A stretch of 7,977 nt of DNA from Patescibacteria group bacterium (GTDB lineage Bacteria; Patescibacteriota; Gracilibacteria; UBA1369; PNNO01). Positions 5,850 to 7,977 of this stretch are shown piece by piece. Both the position numbers and the translations under genes were made by a program. Where the stretch lies: assembly GCA_018821175.1 (NCBI GenBank), contig JAHJMX010000001.1, positions 1 through 7,977 on the forward strand, given 5' to 3'. Numbering within the stretch: the first letter of the stretch is position 1; the number at the start of each line of letters is the position of its first letter. A model generated the notes under the pieces. That model saw nothing but the letters and a program-made list of their open reading frames with translations, had not been told where the DNA came from and searched no databases.

Positions 5850-6311
5850 TTAACTGTTTCGTGTTATTTTAACATAAAATAGTAAAAAAATAAAGATAGA
5901 AAGGGTAATCGCGATATCAGCAATGTTGAAAACCGGGAATTGTCCAACTGATATAAAATCAATAACATGCCCATACACTATGCGATCTACAAAATTCCCT
6001 ATAGCTCCACCAATTATTGCTCCAGTAAGTGTATAAATTTGCCATTTTGAAATATCAAAATTCTGCACAACAAAATAAAAGCCTAAAATAAGGAAAATAG
6101 GAGTTATCACAATTTGTAAAATGTAAGGCACTCCTATACTAAAAGCCACGCCTGTATTGTATTGCAGCGTGAATTTTAGGAAATTTGGAATAATTATTAA
6201 AGGTTCTCGCAAATACTGAAGCGCATTTGCCTTAGTGGCGAAATCAACCAAAAAAATCAACAGTGTTATTGCAAGAACATCGACAATATTTTTTAAATGA
6301 ATTTTCTTCAT
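5850..6311 (-). CDS. lspA: Lipoprotein signal peptidase (signal peptidase II)
   Basis: LspA is an aspartyl protease of the cytoplasmic membrane that removes the signal peptide of diacylated prolipoproteins. The two catalytic motifs are intact: GNFVDR and FNIADIA, with the catalytic aspartates at 109 and 132 when counted from the ATG at 6311. VDFATK in helix 1 and NTGVAFS after the first periplasmic segment are also typical. Four hydrophobic helices are visible and the length of 153 residues is normal. I start at ATG 6311 (MKKIHLKN) rather than the in-frame TTG three codons earlier at 6320, because neither has a Shine-Dalgarno sequence and ATG is the better codon. It is the first gene of a minus-strand unit with the membrane protein at 5013-5828 and divergent from ftsW. 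Confidence 0.95.
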   Translation of the reverse strand: MKKIHLKNIVDVLAITLLIFLVDFATKANALQYLREPLIIIPNFLKFTLQYNTGVAFSIGVPYILQIVITPIFLILGFYFVVQNFDISKWQIYTLTGAIIGGAIGNFVDRIVYGHVIDFISVGQFPVFNIADIAITLSIFIFLLFYVKITRNS

Positions 6312-6339
6312 ATTTTTCAAATGTAATAACTTTAATCAA

Positions 6340-6367
6340 AGTATACACAAAAATTTGATTCCACAAA
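6340..6367 (-). promoter_or_regulatory. Possible lspA promoter
   Basis: On the minus strand TATACT (complement of 6340-6345, 5 of 6 to consensus) has TTTGTG (complement of 6362-6367) 16 bases upstream. The start would be near 6333, about 22 bases before the chosen ATG. The -35 element is weak. Confidence 0.45.
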
Positions 6368-6383
6368 AACTATGATGTACTAT
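6355..6383 (+). promoter_or_regulatory. Possible ftsW promoter
   Basis: TTGATT (6355-6360) and TACTAT (6378-6383) are 17 bases apart, each 4 of 6 to consensus. The start would fall near 6390, giving an 18-base leader to the ftsW ATG. It overlaps the proposed lspA promoter in the -35 regions. Confidence 0.35.
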
Positions 6384-6407
6384 TTTCAGGCTAAATAATA
6401 CGCATTT

Positions 6408-7616
6408 ATGGTCAAGGAAAAGTCTGACAAATTGATACTTGGAACAACACTTGCTTTACTACTTTTTGGGATTGTAATGATTACTAGTATTGGAGTTCCA
6501 AAATCAATTCAACTATCTGCTCCTGACATTTTATATCCAAACTGCGAACTTGAAGGAGTGGACTGTTATTTTCTTTTTCGTAAACACATCGTAAGAGTGG
6601 TTATTGGGCTTATAGCGCTGGTGATTTGCGCGAAAATTCCTTATAAATTTTGGAAAAAAGTTGCTGCTCCGATGTTCATTGGATTCATATTGTTACTTTT
6701 ATTTGTATTAATTTTCGGATCTAGTAACAACACTATCGCAAGAAGTTGGATTTTCATTTTCAATGCATCTTTACAACCAACTGAATACGCAAAACTTGCA
6801 TTAATCTTTTATTTAGCCCGATGGCTTGAAGAAAAAGTTAAGGATGTTGGGAGTTTTCAACAAGGGTTTTTACCATTTACCGTGATAACAAGTGCGGTAC
6901 TTTTACCGATTGTATTACAACCTGATTTAGGATCTGCGATGGTAATTACAATTACTGCTGTTGCAATTTATTTTGTAGCTGGAGCTAAAATCAGGCATCT
7001 TTTACTTGGTGCATTTGCCGCTTTTTTGATAGCAATGATGGTAGTTGTAAATGTAACTCATGTACGTGAACGTTTTATGGCTTATGTCGCAATAGATAAA
7101 GATTGTGTAGAAGATTATTGTTGGCAATCTGAACAAGCAAATATCGCTGTTGGAAGTGGTGGACTTTGGGGAAAAGGTTTAACTCAAGGCGTACAAAAGT
7201 CATATTGGTTGCCTCAAGCATCAGACGATTTTATTTTTGCCGCATCAGCTGAGGAGCTCGGATTTTTACGTATTATAATAGTAGTTTTTGGATATTTTAT
7301 TATTGCATACCGAGGATATCGCATAGCAAATAGGGCCCCGGATCGATTCTCTATGCTTGTTGCCACTGGAATTACAACATTAATCACAGCACAAGCCTTT
7401 ATTAATATTGGTGTAAATACTGCTTTATTGCCAGTAACAGGTATTACTCTTCCACTAATTAGTTATGGAGGATCCTCAATTCTTGCAACTTTGATCGGAA
7501 TTGGAGTACTTTTGAACATATCAAAATATACAACTGCTTATGAATCGCATCGTTTTCACGGGCGGGGGAACGGGAGGACATATTATCCCCAACGTCGCTA
7601 TAATCCAGAAGATTAG
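6408..7616 (+). CDS. ftsW: SEDS peptidoglycan glycosyltransferase FtsW
   Basis: FtsW polymerises lipid II into glycan strands at the division site together with a class B penicillin-binding protein, in the cytoplasmic membrane. The 402-residue protein has about ten hydrophobic helices. SEDS signatures are ARSWIF (111-116), QPTEYAKLA (123-131), QPDLGSA (171-177), QANIAVGSGGLWGKGL (243-258), LPQASDDFIFAASAEELGF (268-286) and NTALLPVTGITLPLISYGGSS (starting 337). The catalytic Asp should be Asp274. Most SEDS proteins have LPEAHTDFIF here, so Q270 and S272 are deviations. Two cysteine pairs (46/53 and 233/238) lie in segments predicted to be outside the membrane. I prefer FtsW to RodA because murG follows directly and because of GSGGLWGKG, but short sequences alone do not separate them absolutely. 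Its last 25 residues, rich in Gly, Arg and Tyr, are encoded inside the start of murG. No Shine-Dalgarno sequence precedes the ATG. Confidence 0.92.
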   Translation: MVKEKSDKLILGTTLALLLFGIVMITSIGVPKSIQLSAPDILYPNCELEGVDCYFLFRKHIVRVVIGLIALVICAKIPYKFWKKVAAPMFIGFILLLLFVLIFGSSNNTIARSWIFIFNASLQPTEYAKLALIFYLARWLEEKVKDVGSFQQGFLPFTVITSAVLLPIVLQPDLGSAMVITITAVAIYFVAGAKIRHLLLGAFAAFLIAMMVVVNVTHVRERFMAYVAIDKDCVEDYCWQSEQANIAVGSGGLWGKGLTQGVQKSYWLPQASDDFIFAASAEELGFLRIIIVVFGYFIIAYRGYRIANRAPDRFSMLVATGITTLITAQAFINIGVNTALLPVTGITLPLISYGGSSILATLIGIGVLLNISKYTTAYESHRFHGRGNGRTYYPQRRYNPED

Positions 7617-7977
7617 AAAGGAATTTCCGGATTTGGAAATTCTATATATTGGTTCTAAAAAAGGACCAGAATCTAAAATGATTTCGGAAATTGGTGTACC
7701 GTATAAAGCTGTTGCCACTGGCAAATTACGGCGATATTTCTCTTTTGAAAACATTATAGATTTCTTCAAAATCCCAATTGGAGTAATACAATCCTTTTTT
7801 ACACTACGAAAATTCAAACCTGCAGTTGTTTTCAGCAAAGGTGGTTTTGTGAGTATCCCTGTAATTTATGCGGCACATTTCTTGAAAATTCCAATTGTTT
7901 TACATGAATCTGATATAACTCCTGGACTTGCAAATAGATTATCTGCGAAAAAAGCTAACGTAATCTGTTTGGCATAT
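7540..7977 (+). CDS. murG: MurG, lipid II synthase, 3' truncated
   Basis: MurG transfers N-acetylglucosamine from UDP-GlcNAc to lipid I on the inner face of the membrane, making the lipid II that FtsW polymerises. The first 146 residues are visible, and the usual length is about 350-370. The protein begins MNRIVFTGGGTGGHIIP, where residues 8-15 are the conserved GGGTGGHI loop; this fixes the start at ATG 7540, since little more can lie before the first beta strand. FSKGGFVSIP (98-107) and HESDITPGLANR (122-133) are the next family motifs; HESD with DITPG is a common variant of HEQNxxPG. The gene starts 77 bases before the ftsW stop in a different frame (+1), with no Shine-Dalgarno sequence, so translation is probably coupled to ftsW. 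It remains open at the right edge. Confidence 0.95.
   Translation, partial: MNRIVFTGGGTGGHIIPNVAIIQKIRKEFPDLEILYIGSKKGPESKMISEIGVPYKAVATGKLRRYFSFENIIDFFKIPIGVIQSFFTLRKFKPAVVFSKGGFVSIPVIYAAHFLKIPIVLHESDITPGLANRLSAKKANVICLAY

Noticed and set aside
6309..6320. TTG at 6320 as the lspA start
   Set aside because: An ATG three codons later gives a normal LspA N-terminus and neither has a ribosome site; TTG adds only three residues.
7521..7838. Minus-strand 105-codon reading frame at the right end
   Set aside because: Antisense to murG, whose + strand frame carries the conserved GGGTGGHI, FSKGG and HESD motifs.
1..7977. CRISPR array, insertion sequence, tRNA or defence system
   Set aside because: No regularly spaced direct repeats, transposase, tRNA-like cloverleaf or phage/defence gene is visible in the window.
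1..7977. Alternative genetic code with UGA as glycine
   Set aside because: All conserved genes are full length without any in-frame TGA, so the standard code fits.

Overview
The window looks like a chromosomal segment from an AT-rich bacterium, most plausibly a member of the Candidate Phyla Radiation (Patescibacteria). The signs are low GC, compact single genes and two-gene units on alternating strands, no recognisable Shine-Dalgarno sequence at any visible start, a CofE-like protein with no other F420 genes nearby, and family variants such as HESD in MurG. All coding regions read through with the standard code, so a UGA=Gly code is not supported. The lineage is an inference; no marker gene in the window settles it.

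Layout, left to right. (1) The 3' part of a class I PLP-dependent aminotransferase (+), closed by a strong intrinsic terminator. (2) A short GC-rich block (about 860-1060) packed with inverted repeats, at least two of which are minus-strand terminators for the next unit. (3) A minus-strand pair, a CofE-family gamma-glutamyl ligase followed 2 bases later by a PurN-family formyltransferase. (4) A 488-base stretch with no credible gene that instead holds an apparent stand-alone non-coding RNA gene on the + strand: a near-consensus sigma-70 promoter (TTGACG, 17 bases, TACAAT), about 390 bases of highly paired sequence including a textbook H-type pseudoknot, and an intrinsic terminator. I could not match it to tmRNA, RNase P RNA, SRP RNA or 6S RNA. 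(5) A minus-strand MscS-type channel with its own consensus promoter. (6) Shikimate dehydrogenase aroE (+), converging on (7) a minus-strand unit of lspA and an unrecognised six-helix membrane protein. (8) A divergent + strand cell-wall unit, ftsW overlapping the start of murG by 77 bases in another frame; murG runs off the right edge.

Functionally the right third is envelope biology: lipoprotein signal peptidase, a SEDS glycosyltransferase and the lipid II-forming MurG, with lspA and ftsW sharing a 96-base intergenic region with interleaved promoter-like elements. The left half is small-molecule metabolism (transamination, shikimate pathway, one-carbon/purine chemistry). The two most interesting items are the orphan structured RNA at about 2487-2879 and the CofE-like/PurN pair, which suggests that the ligase may glutamylate folate rather than F420.
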